Positions 23,901 to 53,860 of a stretch of DNA of 64,000 nucleotides are shown here, piece after piece. The stretch is from Xiphophorus maculatus (taxonomy: Eukaryota > Chordata > Actinopteri > Cyprinodontiformes > Poeciliidae): NCBI RefSeq assembly GCF_002775205.1, contig NC_036448.1, positions 2,029,498 to 2,093,497 on the forward strand, given 5' to 3'. The notes below the pieces were generated by a model. The model saw only the letters and a list, made by a program, of their open reading frames with translations. It made no database searches and was not told where the DNA came from. Position numbers and translations under genes: made by a program. The first letter of the stretch is position 1. Each line of letters begins with the position of its first letter.

Positions 23901-26900
23901 TTAACTTGAAATTATCTTCTTCTTTTCTCCAGCCTCATCAACAAACTGCAGCCAGGCTCTGTGAAAAAGATCAACCAATCAGCTCTGAACTGGCATCAGG
24001 TGAGTTAGCTGGCCATTAATCTGTTTTTCTTCTGAACCACTGCAAGGAGTGGCTCCTTCACAGAACAGAAGGCTGTTTGTTACACAGCTACAGACATGAC
24101 CATTAACAGCACTCCAAGTCATGCCTTGTCATGATGGCTTCCTGCTGATTAGTTGCAGAACTGGCTTTCTGTCTGAGCTTTTTATTAAAGTAAAGAACTC
24201 ATGCAAACAGTGTAAATCTTGAATAAACATTGGATTTGGTGTGGTCTTAGCTGGAGAACCTGACCAACTTCATCAAAGCCATCACAAAATATGGCCTGAA
24301 GCCTCATGATATCTTTGAAGCCAACGACCTGTTTGAGAATGGCAACATGACGCAGGTCCAGACGACGCTGCTCGCCCTCGCCAGCATGGTGAGTCCTCAA
24401 CTAACCTTGACAGACATCTTCTACACCCATTATGTCTTACAGCGGGTCCTGTTTAGTTTCAGTCCATGCTTTAGTTTAGTGCTGGATCTAAAGGTTAACA
24501 TGTAGGCATCTAAATTTCAAGTCTATAAAAAGACTCGTATGTCCAGATTTAAATTTTTTGCTTCTTTTAAATTTTGAGTTTGTGTTCCTTTAATTTTTCA
24601 GTTCTAGCCAGGGAATTGCTGTGCCAAAAGTAAAAGATGGTGGAGCAAACCCACCTGTTGGAGCTGCTTTATTGCCCAATATTCAGCCTTTTCTACAAAC
24701 CAGTGAAAGGAAAAAAAGTCTCATAAAACTTTCTTTGGCTTAGGGAATTAAAATGAATACATTGTTACTTGAGCCATCAGCTCATTAAGAAGAGCCTTTA
24801 TTTAAACAGATTAAGGACAATGACATGATTAAAGAAATGGTTGGCTTAATCCTGTTGTTAGTAACCAATATGATGCTGACTGTACAGACACACTTTGACA
24901 ACCTTAACATGTAGCTGTACTGCAGAATTCAGTGTGTTTTGTTTCAAGGAAAAAAAAGGCAACCCACAGACTAACTGACAGATCATGAGCAGAGCAGGTG
25001 TTTAAATTAGTTAACAAGTTGCCGCTGTCTTCAGATAATCACTTATTAATAATTGGTAAATAAACATCAAGCCTGAAAACACAATACTGCAACAGACTGA
25101 ATGTTCTGCTATTTGTGTGGGAAGTGTTTCACAACAATGCAATTAATGTATTGGGATTAATTGCAAAGAAATATGCAGTCAATTACTATGGCAACAAGTC
25201 TGCGTGGCACAGCTGACACCGAAAGCAAGAAAAGAGTGCAAATGGCTTTGAGTTAATCTTCAATGCTTTTTGTGTTATTTTTCCCATCCCTGTGGTGCTA
25301 TGGTAACCATGGCAGCACGTAAAGTTGCAGTGGCCCCCGGCTCTCTATTTCAGTGCTATTCTTTTTTTTTCTTGTAAATTTTCTTTAAAAAATACGGAAA
25401 TCTGTTTGTTTGGGGGGTTTTTTGCGTGACTCTTTGTGATCGCAGAATTACAAAAAGCTGGACATATTGCACATATTGCATAGGCTAATTTGTAGAAGAT
25501 TCATATTCATTGCAAAAGCAATTGACTCTATGCTAAATCAAATAAAACACCAACACATATATTTAACATAAGTTACTAAATGAGTACATATTGGTTTTTG
25601 TAATTCATGAAAGTCTAAAATCTATATCATAATGGTGTTAAATGAAACCTGCTGGAATCCCATTAGTGGTAATCAACTTGGGTAAACATAAGTACAGGAT
25701 AAACCATTTTACAGTAAAGTAGAATTATTTTCAGCTTTAAAGACGTTTTTATAATGGATGTTGGAGTTCAGATGTCAGCATTGTAGTAATCAGAGAATAT
25801 GTCAGTAGTTTTGGGTTTCTGTGTTCTGGCTTTAATGTGTCTCATTTGGTGTTTTTTGTTTTTTCCTCTGCTTTAGTATGAGTGTAAGAACTCCTTGAAC
25901 AGTTTTTTGTCCTCTGCCAGGCTAAGACCAAGGGCTGCCAGTCCCGGGTGGACATCGGCATCAAGTATGCAGACAAACAGGAGCGGATGTTTGATGAGGA
26001 AAAGCTGAAGGCTGGACAGTGTGTCATCGGCTTACAGGTGTGTATTAGTTAGTAGCTCCTCCCCATATTTAGAGTTACTGTTTCCCATGACTGAATGCAT
26101 ATTGGTATGCAGTGACTGTTACTGTCTTTGGGAAAACAACCTGCATCTGGGTCTAGATTTTTTCTTCAGATTTTTGTAGAAAATGTTTGAGCTAACATGC
26201 CCTCTTCTCTTGGTGCACAGTGTGAAACTAGAATAGCTGCTGACTTCATAAACAGCCTGTTTCCGTATCTGCTTTGCTCATTGTTCTGGTAATGCTTTTG
26301 TTTATTGCCTCGTTGCTAAGGAACTTGTCACTTGGACATAAGTGCTACCTCAGTACTGCAAAAACTTGATCTACAACTTACTGTTTTCAGCATGCTTAGG
26401 TGCGGTGTTGCAACAACAGCTGACTGAAACTTTGAATCATGCATTAATGGATCAGTGGATAAACAAGCCTCACATTTCTCCACACTTCAAATACTGCCAT
26501 AATCCAGCCCATCCTGTCTGCTTTAGCTCCTGTCTTTTGCCCTTCCCTTCTGCAGATGGGGACCAACAAGTGTGCCAGCCAGGCTGGGATGAATGCGTAT
26601 GGCACCAGGAGGCATTTATATGACCCCAAGGTTCAGATACAGCCCCCCATGGACAACACCACCATCAGCCTGCAGATGGGAACCAACAAGGGAGCGAGTC
26701 AGGTGCTGCATCACTGCCTCATTATGCCACTGCTCTTGGGCTACAGGGGAAGTGAGCATAGAGAAGAGGGGGTGGTATTACTTAAAAATATTATATATGA
26801 TCATATTCCACATTTTCTGCTTTTTTTTCTAATTGGACTTGGCCAAACAAACATGTAACTTCAAAACATTTTTTTTCCATTTTTCTTAAACAGCCACCAG

Positions 26901-28949
26901 AATGAAAAATATATTTGTATATAAACAGTGATGTCAGTAACGCGTTACGTCGGACCACTTTTTTCAGTAACGAGTAATGTAACGCGTTGCTATTTGAAAT
27001 CCAGTAGTCAGACTACGGTTACTTATTGAAATCACTTTGCGTTACTGTGCGTTACTATCTTCTTTTGTTATTTAATCGTATTTCCTCTACGCGTCTTGTC
27101 GAGTGACCGACGTCTCTATGCGACAGAAATGTAAACAATGGAGGGAGATGCGCATTTTGTTGGTGGAAGTCCGATTATTATAAGCGGCTTTCGGCGGCTT
27201 TCAGCTTTTTTTTTTTTTTTTTTTTTAAGTCGCTTGCAAATTTAACGAGTGGCAAGTTGCGCCTTTTTGGGCTCGTTTTTGAACGTGAAGTTACTCATTT
27301 GGGCTTGGAAATAAGCAGAGACTCATAAATCCCAGAATTTGTCCGTCATTAAGGTAGTTTTAGTCAGGCTCTACCTGTCCATCATTTGCCAGATGATCCG
27401 TCCCGCTGTGTCTTTGTTAATGTCAAGTTAATATATTACCTCTGAAAGACATCGAGCTTCGCGTTGCGCTCCAGAAAACTGCCAACATCGAGACCAATTT
27501 GAACAGCGCAATAAACGTGAAAACAGCCACGAATAAACGTGTCCGTAGTTGCCAATAATTATAATGGCAACTTAATGCCATTATATTTATTAATATTAAG
27601 ATAAGTGTCACAAATATGTGCAGCCATCTGAGTTGTGGAGCTGCAGGAGGAGCTCTGTGCTTTGACACCAAACGCATGGCCGTAACGCAGAACCTGGAGG
27701 CTGGGGGGATATATGGGGGCTTAAAATCCTTCTTAGAGTTTTCCAGTTTTCTTAGAGTTTTCCAGTGGACTACGGAAGAGGATTGGGGGCACCGGAAAAA
27801 AAAAAAAATTCTGAGTTAAAGTCAGAATTCTGAGTTTAATCTCAGAATTCTTTTTTTTTTTTCGATGGCCCTAATCCTCTTCCGTAGTGGACCACACAAA
27901 TTACTCACCTTTTTTTTTTTTTTTTTTTGTACTGTTGTAACCATTAAACAATCTCCTCTTCAGTTCAACCTTGTAAGTGGAGACACATTGTTGATGTTAC
28001 CATTATAAAATAGCTTACAATTAAGTATTGGCAAAGCTTAATGTAATTTTCACAGGAGGCGGAGCGTTGTTGTTAGCAGCTGCTGAAAGTAACAGTTATT
28101 TTTAATGTAACTTAGTTACTTTCCAAATCAAGTAGTCAGTAATCTAACTAAATTACTTTTTCAAGGAGTAATCAGTAATCCGATTAAAGTTACTTTTTCA
28201 AAGTAACTGTACGTATATAAATATATACAAAATCACACAATATGTTGTCACAGAAAACATAAAATTCATAACAATATAAATATAAACTAATTTTGCCCAA
28301 CATAAAAACTGTGTAAATAAAATACTTAAGGACTCAAATGAAACCAACTGCTTGTGTACTGTATTCAACTTTAGTTTTACGAGATGTTCTTGTTGCCCCC
28401 TCAAAACTAAGTCTTGTTTTCAGCATTAAAGGAAATCTTCCTCTTAAAAATGCTCAGCACCAATATGTCGCATAAAAACCTGCAAGAAGTAAAAGCTTAT
28501 GCTCACTTCCTATTGGTTAGGCACTTCAGTCACTTTCATTGCTTTGTCTGTTTTACATCTCCATTGAAGCAGCAACTGTCAGTGTTCTGGGTTTTATATT
28601 GCTGCAGCCTGGCTGGAAAATGATTGTCATGTCTTTCCTCCAGGCTGGGATGACCGCTCCTGGGACCAGGCGGGCCATCTATGACCAGAAACTGGGCACA
28701 GACAAGTGCGACAACAGCACCATGTCCCTGCAGATGGGGTACAGCCAGGGAGCCAATCAGAGCGGCCAGAACTTTGGTCTGGGACGGCAGATCTACGACT
28801 CCAAGTACTGCCCCAAAGCCGGAGAAGTCCCTGATGATCAGAACGGCGCCGGCAGCGGACGAGAATACTTCCCCGACTACCATGACGAAGGTTACCAGGG
28901 CTACCAGGAAGAGGAGCGGGTGTACCATGACGACGGGACAGATTATTAA
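17953..28949 (+). CDS. cnn2: Calponin 2 (actin-binding calponin)
   Basis: The seven coding exons are 17953-18009, 23719-23840, 23933-23999, 24251-24388, 25921-26037, 26556-26702 and 28644-28949, giving 317 aa (human CNN2 309). A single calponin-homology domain spans about residues 25-130 ([42 protein letters not shown]). Three calponin repeats begin near residues 165, 205 and 244; the third reads [16 protein letters not shown]. An acidic Tyr/Asp/Glu tail ends ...YHDDGTDY. The third repeat and the tail favour CNN2 over CNN1 or CNN3. Calponins bind F-actin, tropomyosin and calmodulin and restrain actomyosin in the cytoplasm. The start [19 protein letters not shown] matches the family N-terminus. 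The gene follows med26 and precedes rps15 on the same strand. Confidence 0.96.
20838..20878. repeat. CA/TG dinucleotide microsatellite
   Basis: An almost pure run of CA with TACA interruptions, preceded by GTGCGCGTG. It is alternating purine-pyrimidine sequence. Confidence 0.9.
21224..21708 (+). mobile_element. TTAA-type MITE, copy 2
   Basis: The left end CTTAAAGAGACAGTATAATGT and a right end resembling its reverse complement (ATGCTGTAATTCCCTC) bound a roughly 485-bp element without a transposase. It matches 3940-4497 throughout. It sits in cnn2 intron 1 and carries a local inverted repeat GAGGAGCCATGTTGTGGCTCCTC near 21530. It is probably a piggyBac-like non-autonomous element. Confidence 0.65.
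22199..23597. mobile_element. Non-autonomous DNA transposon, about 1.4 kb
   Basis: Terminal inverted repeats start with GGCTGCGTTCACACTGC and end with its exact reverse complement GCAGTGTGAACGCAGCC. Similarity continues inward: ACCCAATTCCGAT on the left, ATCGGAATTGGGT on the right. No transposase is visible. A second 'TTCACACTACACAATTTTAAAATT' type start near 22550 suggests a nested or composite element. No clear target duplication was found. It ends only 121 bases before cnn2 exon 2. Confidence 0.75.
23694..23706 (-). promoter_or_regulatory. Perfect DR1 hexamer repeat over the cnn2 exon 2 acceptor tract
   Basis: On the minus strand the 13 bases read AGGTCA-G-AGGTCA, the consensus for PPAR/RXR and HNF4-type receptors. 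It also forms most of the pyrimidine tract of the cnn2 exon 2 acceptor (exon starts 23719). Dual constraint is possible, but binding is unproven. Confidence 0.35.
24389..25920 (+). other. cnn2: cnn2 intron 4
   Basis: A 1.5-kb phase-0 intron with no gene, transposon termini or RNA gene that I can recognise. It is AT-rich with several T and G runs near 25360-25430. Confidence 0.8.
26038..26555 (+). other. cnn2: cnn2 intron 5
   Basis: A 518-bp intron from GTGTGT to CCTTCTGCAG. Nothing else was recognised in it. Confidence 0.85.
26926..28212. mobile_element. hAT-like non-autonomous element in cnn2 intron 6
   Basis: The element begins CAGTGATGTCAGTAACGCG and its right part runs through repeated GTAACTTAGTTACTTT and GATTAAAGTTACTTTTTC to AACTGTAC. 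It has no transposase. Flanks carry a direct repeat GTATATAAA at 26917-26925 and 28213-28221, in line with the 8-bp duplications of hAT elements. The subterminal TAACGCGTTAC pattern is typical of teleost elements of this kind. A smaller MITE at 27770-27887 is nested inside. Confidence 0.7.
27770..27887. mobile_element. 118-bp MITE nested in the hAT-like element
   Basis: Inverted ends CTACGGAAGAGG and CCTCTTCCGTAG enclose poly-A, a repeated TCAGAATTCTGAG core and poly-T. A four-base TGGA duplication lies at 27766-27769 and 27888-27891. The whole element is nearly self-complementary, so it inserted after the host element and is the younger of the two. Confidence 0.75.
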
Positions 28950-29885
28950 AAGGAGGGAGGTGATGTTAGACAGCTTGGAGGCAGGCAGACGGGGTTTTTT
29001 AATATCTACAGGATGTTGAGCTGCCTTTTCAGGTCCCATCCTTTTTTAGCATTGTATGAATTTGTCGTTAGGTCTAATTGATACACATATCATGATGAAC
29101 TGTATTTTTGTGATTTATCTTTTTTTATACTTAAAAATATATAGTGATTCCACCTGAAACCAATGGTTTGACTTGGTTTATTGTTTAGCACCAGAACATT
29201 TTGTGCCAAAGTTACAAAGTTGGAATTTGTTGTCCCAAAAGCTGATTTTTGTTTCGTTTTCTTTTTGTTGTTTTTGTTACATGAAGGGAGAACCCCTGGC
29301 GTTCTACATGAAACTAACTAGTAGTTTTTGAGAATCCTATAATATGTAATTTGTGGGGAAAATCCCTCTTATATCTGTAGTTTCTATAATGGCTGCATCA
29401 TGTTGACATCCATTCCTGTGAATACGACTGTACATTTCTGTGTTATACTGTCAGTATGTTTAGTCCAGTATTGGTCATTGACCTTAGTGAAATCACTTTT
29501 TCAGATGAGGGATAAAATACAGATCTTGTTGGAGCAGTTTTTTTCCGTCCTATTCTTTCAAACGTCTTCCTTTCTTATCTTTAGTGCAGGAAATTGTTGC
29601 TTTGTTTGTATAACCAGTCCAACTGGACAAATGTTTGTTTTTTCTTTGGACCAGAGGCTGCAGGAGTTTCCAACATTCCAAGCAAGAATACTGGATTTAT
29701 TGTTTTTCAGTGACTGTTTAAGTGAATATTTCATGAACAATGGTTGACATGCGAACAATCTTAACATTATGTTTGATCATTTATGATGCTATTTATGCTG
29801 AGTCTGAACAATGTTTGCAATATTGTTGCCCATAGAGGAGAACTAAACATGTGAAAGTGGTTTAATAAACTGTATACATTAGTTG
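28950..29885 (+). other. cnn2: cnn2 3' UTR
   Basis: About 0.93 kb of T-rich non-coding sequence follows the TAA. A clear polyadenylation signal AATAAA lies at 29864-29869 followed by TTAGTTGTGGTC. The 115-aa frame at 29400 is UTR sequence without family motifs. Confidence 0.75.
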
Positions 29886-30399
29886 TGGTCATTTTTTCTT
29901 CTTAATTTCTGACCTCAGGTTTTTACCCAACAGCAGGAAAAACTGGAATGTCCTGTTGCAGCACAGCCTCCTAACCCTGCACTTGAAGATGCTTCAGTTA
30001 TTTATTTTGGCACGTCTTATGTTGAGTATTTCTCTAGTAGCTAGTGAAACATTTTCATACCAGAGTGATCTATCAGTTCAGTTCCTCTAACACTTACTGC
30101 AGGATAGCTGAACAAAAAGGTACATGTCTGTGAAAAAGCATCCTCTCCTTAATTTGTCACTCTGGGCTGTTTCAGATTGCTACATTTTAGATAACTGGAG
30201 TAAATGCCAGGGGTGAAGCAATTGATGGTTGAAATAATTTAGTAATTTGAGTATATGGACTCAATAAAAGGTTCTCTGAAAGAACACACTGAGCTGTAAT
30301 TAAACCAAAGCAAATGTTTGAGTGTCTGCGTGGGGATAGATGAAATAATTTCCTGATTTAAGAAATTCAACATATAACACATTAATTAATGTTCTGGGA

Positions 30400-30800
30400 T
30401 ATCCATTTCTGAGGCTATGAGTCTCCATTGATCTAGAGTATGTCATAAACAAATGGAAAAAACATGGAGCAGAAGGTGAACCAGGCTACAAGTATTGGCT
30501 TAAAAGCATATAAACTCATCCAAGAGATCACCAAACACATCTACAATTCTACAGGCCTTACTTGACTTGGTCAAGGTCAAGACCTTTGGACTACAGCATT
30601 TTGATAAGATTCATGAATTGGGTAGGACGCAAACACTGAAACATCCTGACAGCTTCTGATCTAAGGGACCGAGCTTCCTCACTGTTCTCTCCCAGAGCTC
30701 AGCTGCTAGCCAAATGCTCCTCAGCAACAACTTCCCCAACTGTCCAACCACAACCTGCTGGTCATCTGGGATTTTGCAGCAGGATGGAGTGCCGCATCAC
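30400..30800 (+). pseudogene. Decayed Tc1/mariner transposase fragments
   Basis: The DNA resembles the N-terminal coding part of teleost Tc1 transposases: AAATGGAAAAAACATGGAGC followed by GGTGAACC, then ACTCATCCAAGAGATCACC and ACAGGCCTTACTTGACTTGG. Near 30770 the frame reads QQDGVPHH, like the second catalytic Asp block of mariner-family transposases. Frames are broken throughout and no inverted termini were seen, so this is a dead relic, possibly of two elements. Confidence 0.5.
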
Positions 30801-30941
30801 AGAGTTATGTTAAGGTTATTTGTACAGAACATTTCGTTTGAAGTTCTTTACATCATAAAAACATCATACAGTGACACTTTTTCTCAAATGTCATCAAAAT
30901 TATCACATGAATTTCAAATAAGTTGCTCAATGTTCCAGTTA

Positions 30942-31235
30942 CTATGATTGAAAAGCAACGCCAAACAGATGGGTTTTTAGCCTTGATATAAAGGAACTCA
31001 GTGTTTCAGCTGTTTTGCAGTTTTCTGGAAGTTCGTTCCAGACATGTGCTATGTAGAAGCTGAATGCTGCTTCTCTATGTCTGGTCTGCTCTGCATCCCC
31101 AGAACCAGAAGATGTAAGAGGTCTGGAAGGTTGATACATCAGCAGATCTTTAAAGTTTTGTGTTGCTAAGTTGTTCAGTGATTTATAAACTACCAACAGT
31201 ATTTTAAAGTTCATTCTCTCAGTGAAAGACTTCAA
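30942..31235 (-). pseudogene. Non-LTR retrotransposon (L2/CR1-like) reverse transcriptase C-terminus fragment
   Basis: A 97-aa minus frame includes RMNFKILLVVYKSLN, SRPLTSSGSGDAE, EAAFSFYIAHVWNELPENC and SSFISRLKTHLFG. These match the C-terminal end of fish L2-type LINE ORF2 proteins (R-x-x-FK-I-L-x-VYK-x-LN; W-N-x-LP; F-x-x-x-LKTHLF). The 5' part of the ORF and the endonuclease are absent here. LINE-like non-coding tail seems to flank it (about 30800-31400). Confidence 0.75.
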
Positions 31236-32254
31236 AACTGGGTAATTTGCTCTATCTTCCTGGTTTTAGTCAGAACAACAGCAGCAGCGTTTTGGATAAG
31301 CTGAGGCTGGAGGATGGATTTTTTTTTAGAACAGACCTGTAAAGACACTGCTGCAATAATCAATGCAACTAAAGATAAACTAAAGAGTGATAAAATGGCT
31401 CAAAGATCAGATTACCACATTTTGAACCCATGACATTATACTTCTCACTAAGAATCTATAGTCAGTTCTTATGAAGAGGGGCCACCATAAGTCAGAATTT
31501 GGCCAAAAACTTAATATGTGAAGTGAATTGAAGAAGAAGTTATGAAAAAAAATATTTAAATTAAAAAAGAAATCTTCAAAAATCAAAATACAAACCATAT
31601 ACAGTATATATACTAGCAAAACCTTCAGCCATAACCAGACTAATCTTTCCTGTTAATGCCAGCCTCTGAAACTGCAGAGTCATCTCAGGACTTCTGCAAA
31701 TTACAGGTCTGTAACTACAGTGGACATCTGAAGTAATACAAGAGGCAGACAACTGACATAGGTGGACAACTGAAAATACAGTTGGCCTTCAGTTCTGCTC
31801 TGCTGTATGCCCCACTTCCCCTTCCTGTGGTGACCTATGTCTCGCTTTTAATGGCACTTCATATCCCACCACACTTACATCTCTCATGTCAACAAAGAGA
31901 GTAGCATTTCAAGGCCATGCCCTAAACAGTTTAGTTTAACTATCTGTTGGAATATTTGGTCTGCTTAGATCTGTGACTATATATTTAAACAAACCTGTAT
32001 GATGATAGAAAAAAATAATGTGTTCACTCTTTGAGGACAGTGAGCTGCGGGAAAATCTTATACAGGAATAAGGAAGTTGAATTTAAATGAAACCTAGGAA
32101 AGCATCTAAGTCCACCCTCTTCTTTCTGGTTTCATTTAAGCAGATACCTAAAATTTCAACATGGAGTTTCCTTATTGCATTGCAATGAACAGCATAATCA
32201 ATTCATTAATATCTATATATCTATTCAATTCAATTCAGTTTATTTCTATCTATC

Positions 32255-32525
<271 letters not shown>

Positions 32526-32607
32526 CGTAAGAAAAAAAAATAACTGTTGCTCGATGGCTCAGTTTTTTCTTTTCAGATTAGTAGAAGTGAATTTTGCATT
32601 TCATTAG

Positions 32608-32830
32608 GAATTCCAGGGACTGGGAGAAGAGAAGACAGGCACAGAATTCAACTTGCTTGATGTGTTTCCACAGTCACTGATGATTTGTGGAGAAACGTCA
32701 TCCGCTTCTGTTGGTCCACTCTTTCTTATCAAATCCAAAGTCAGCACCACTGTCTGCTGACAAGCTTTATGGAGATGCTGATATTAATTTTCCTGTCACC
32801 TGGGCACATCTTGATATTATTTTTGTGTGC
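32608..32830 (+). pseudogene. Decayed Tc1-type transposase fragment
   Basis: The run CCAGGGACTGGGAGAAGAGAA, GACAGGCACAGAATTCAACTT, CCACAGTCACTGATGATTTG and CTGACAAGCTTTATGGAGATGC parallels the middle of a widespread teleost Tc1 transposase gene that I recognise at the DNA level. The reading frame is broken and both ends are missing. Confidence 0.5.
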
Positions 32831-33320
32831 AACCACCACTGATAATATGTCTGTAGTTCAATCAGGGGTAAGACTGATTGAACTACCAGATTTCAACATC
32901 TACAGACTAAATTTGTTGTTCAGTCTTTGCAAAAACAACTCAGGCTCAAGCTTCAGATAGAAAGTATCTTTTAGCACCAGTTTTCAAGTTTTGCCACTGA
33001 TTCTCAAATGGATTTATTTCTGGACTTTGACTTGGATGTTCCATTGCATCTCTTGCTTAATGTTTGAGCTCTTTGTCCATGGTGAACATGAAGTCCCAGC
33101 CTCGTACTTGAAGAGAAACAGTGTCTGTATTCAGAATGCTGTCAATCGGTACCAGTTTATATCAAAGAAAAGAGGGGCAAAAACTGGTAAAACCTTCATA
33201 GTGGAAATAGTTGTTTTTTTATGGTCGAAATGCTCCATCTGCTGGTCACAGAGGACAAAATCGCCGGAAAACGTCTTACATTAAATCCCGCGATATCACA
33301 CCTAACGAGACTTGTGGACG

Positions 33321-33347
33321 TTCTTTTCCCTTGGATCATCGGGCAAG
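33321..33347 (+). promoter_or_regulatory. rps15: rps15 start site with 5' TOP-like tract
   Basis: The pyrimidine tract CTTTTCCCTT at 33323-33332 lies about 20 bases before the ATG. Ribosomal protein mRNAs normally start at a C within such a tract (5' TOP), which ties their translation to mTOR/LARP1 control. The very short 5' UTR fits the family. Confidence 0.6.
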
Positions 33348-36460
<3,113 letters not shown>

Positions 36461-36481
36461 AATGGCTGTATTGTTTGTATA

Positions 36482-36487
36482 AATAAA
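36482..36487 (+). other. rps15: rps15 polyadenylation signal
   Basis: AATAAA lies 22 bases after the stop codon, giving a 3' UTR of only about 45 bases, as is usual for ribosomal protein genes. GT-rich sequence TTGTCTGGTTGT follows. Confidence 0.85.
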
Positions 36488-36919
36488 ACCAAAAATGAGC
36501 TGGGCTTCTCCACACAACTGTATTGTCTGGTTGTATTTTTTCATTTTTTCTGGGTTTTTGTAGGCTCTTACCAAGTGTCAGGCCTTAAATCTTAAATAAG
36601 GCCACATTTTCCTCTTGAGTTTTTGAGTGGCCTCTTATGTCATATTTCATTAATTGCTCCTTTTTTGACTATATTTAGGACAATTTTGGTGCCATTCACT
36701 GGCTGACAAAACTGCTAAGCTCTGTTTAAAGGAATTTAAACACAAAAACCAAACAGCCATTATGAAATCAACGGCAAAGATATTGGAGTTATAAGGTAAA
36801 ACACATTCCATGGAATAAGTTTACTTCATTTTGCTTTAATTCTTCACCAGGGAAAATACGTTATTATTATTGTTTAGGATTGACATAGGTCTAAAATTAA
36901 TTTTGGAATGGTGTTTGAA

Positions 36920-37005
36920 AGGGCTTCCTACTGGATTGCGCAGAGATGGAGCGGCCGAAGCTCCCAAGTCTTCGACGCAGTCGTCCGGGGTTCGATTATC
37001 GATTC
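36920..37005 (+). repeat. tRNA-like SINE head or tRNA pseudogene fragment
   Basis: The sequence GATGGAGCGGCCGAAGC resembles an A-box region and GTCCGGGGTTCGATTAT a B-box with T-loop, about 45 bases apart. No complete cloverleaf or acceptor stem pairing was found, so it is not called as a functional tRNA. Confidence 0.4.
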
Positions 37006-37559
37006 TAGTACACTTAGTGCATTTCTTCTTTACATATTTCCAGTCTGATCAGCTTCAAATAAAGACCATTACTATCAGAAAGCTTTAAAACAGAAGGAGC
37101 TGTAAGGAAACGGGCCGATAATGGAACCATTCAGAGGATTCAATGCTGAATCCTGTGAATACTATACATTTAGAATCATAGACATGATGAAGCCTATTCT
37201 AAGATTAGAGTAGCCAATGTATCTCAACATATGTTCAAGAAGTTATAGTTATTTAAATGTATTGCCTAATGTTTTTGTATACATTCAATTGGTAATCTGG
37301 ATTGATTTGAACATGTAAAGAAAAAAACATACTTTAATGCCGGAAGAGAGATCAGAATTGTTTCCAGCAGCTTTCTACAGAAGAAAAGGCCAGTTTCACT
37401 GTGTTACCGACATCCCGTAGTGTTTATGGGCTAATCTCTGTGTAAAACAGGGGGTTGATGAAGATTTACGCTCAAATTTATTTCAGGTGTCACCATTCCT
37501 CAGATTAGAACGTTAAAAAGAGTTTCATCTAACTGAACACTTACAACGGGGTTCAACTT

Positions 37560-37750
37560 GAGCGGTGCGCCTGGGAAAAAGTACCGATGTGTACTCTACC
37601 GGGAGCAACGTTCCTCCTTCCCGATCTGTGAGCCAGCTGCATCTTGTGTGGCTGTTTCGGCCATGGATTCAACCTTTAGCAGTCGCGAAACCTGTTTGAC
37701 ACTGAGCTAATAGCGTGTAATAACCGCTTTAAGGAGCTGTAGCCAAACTG
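37560..37750 (+). promoter_or_regulatory. dpp9: Probable dpp9 promoter and non-coding first exon
   Basis: CpG-containing sequence is followed by CCAAACTG and a strong donor GTAAGT at 37751. The next acceptor is at 38624 (TGTTAACAG), before the first coding exon. A spliced 5' UTR is usual for DPP9. The transcription start itself is not visible. Confidence 0.4.
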
Positions 37751-38659
37751 GTAAGTGCTGGGGTAAATCTGAGCCTGCACCCAAATGAAGCTTGACTGGA
37801 ATGGGTTTTCTCCGAAAGCGCTGCCGCTACTTAGCGGCTACCAGCTCTGGTAGCTAGCTAGTTAGCTTGAGAACGAAAGTGACAGAGGAGGAGAGTCCTG
37901 TCAAAACGGAGCGAAGGAGGAAAACTGATTAATTCCTGTTTCTCACAACTATGGCTGTCAGTGGTTACTGTGAAATGTAATATTGGTTCTGTTAAAAAAA
38001 AATCCGAACAGCCAACTATGTGTTCCCGGTGTTTTTCAAGATTTGCAATCTGAGAACAAAGCTCCATTGTAGGCTAGCTAACCAACAGACCCCGGTGTGG
38101 TTCTGTTCCAGCCGGGGTTTGCTGTACATTGATCCCAGATGTTAGCACATGTAAGACGGAGTGATCTCTGATATGTATAAATGTTTCGTTTTAAAAATGC
38201 ATTTTTTTTAAATTATTTTTTGAAAAATCAACGTTAGAGACGCACTGCCTCCCATAAGGCTACACAATTAAGAGTTCTTAAAAACTATTTATGTTCTTTC
38301 TGTCAAATCTGGAGTCAAATATGTGAAGTCAGAAGAGTTGTTGTAGACCAGACTGACTGGTGACATCGGTGCAGATTGTCTCCACTGTGAATCAGTGTTT
38401 CTTGAGGAAGGGAACACTTCATAGCAGTCAGTCAACTGTAATTACCAACAGCAAGGTAAAACAGGAGCATTAGTGGGTCGGAGCCTCAGTTTTTCCCTAC
38501 AGTTTGTGCGTCAGGCTGGTCTTACTCACATCTGAGTGAACTAGCTGATTTCAACTTACGAATGCAGTGCTTTATCTCCGTACATCAGCTGGATTTATCA
38601 TGCATTATAATGTTCTGTTAACAGGTTACATTTTTGGGATCTGAAGTGCTGATCGGTGA

Positions 38660-53376
<14,717 letters not shown>

Positions 53377-53860
53377 AGCCAGACTGTGGGCCTCCAGATC
53401 ACCCCGTCTTTATTCTCTGTGTCCTCCTGTTGCCAGTTTGTCACCCAGGAGCAGCAGCCATGTTTCTCATGTCGTTTCACTCTGCAGCTCTACTGTTTTT
53501 CTCCCCCGTCCTCCTGTGCCAGTAGGACTGAGCGTCTAGTCCAACCTGGAAGCAGAACAACAATCAGCAGTTTGCGTCACACTAAGTCACGTTTTCTAGC
53601 CCAATGTGGTTTTCTTTTCCTGCCCTCCAAACTGCTCAGTAGGAAGTGGGACGCAAATGGAATCTTTACACGTATTTACTGGCATGAACTCTCACACTGC
53701 ACATACACACATCCCACTTCCTTTTCCACATACACACACATTTTGACTAAGGAACATGCAGTCTGAATAACACCAGAGAAAGGAAGAAGATCGATGCTCT
53801 TCCTGTATCCACCTGTTTTAACTATTTGTTGTTTAGAATAAAATATTTTTATGAATTTTT
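53377..53860 (+). other. dpp9: dpp9 3' UTR
   Basis: About 0.48 kb of non-coding sequence leads to a polyadenylation signal AATAAA at 53837-53842 with a T-rich downstream element. The 126-aa frame starting at 53386 lies wholly in the UTR and has no family features. Confidence 0.75.

Noticed and set aside
28536-29039. 167-aa minus-strand open frame
   Set aside because: It is antisense to the last cnn2 coding exon and 3' UTR and has no family motif; codon structure is explained by the plus-strand gene.
36920-37005. Functional tRNA gene
   Set aside because: B-box-like and A-box-like motifs are present, but no complete cloverleaf or acceptor stem could be paired.
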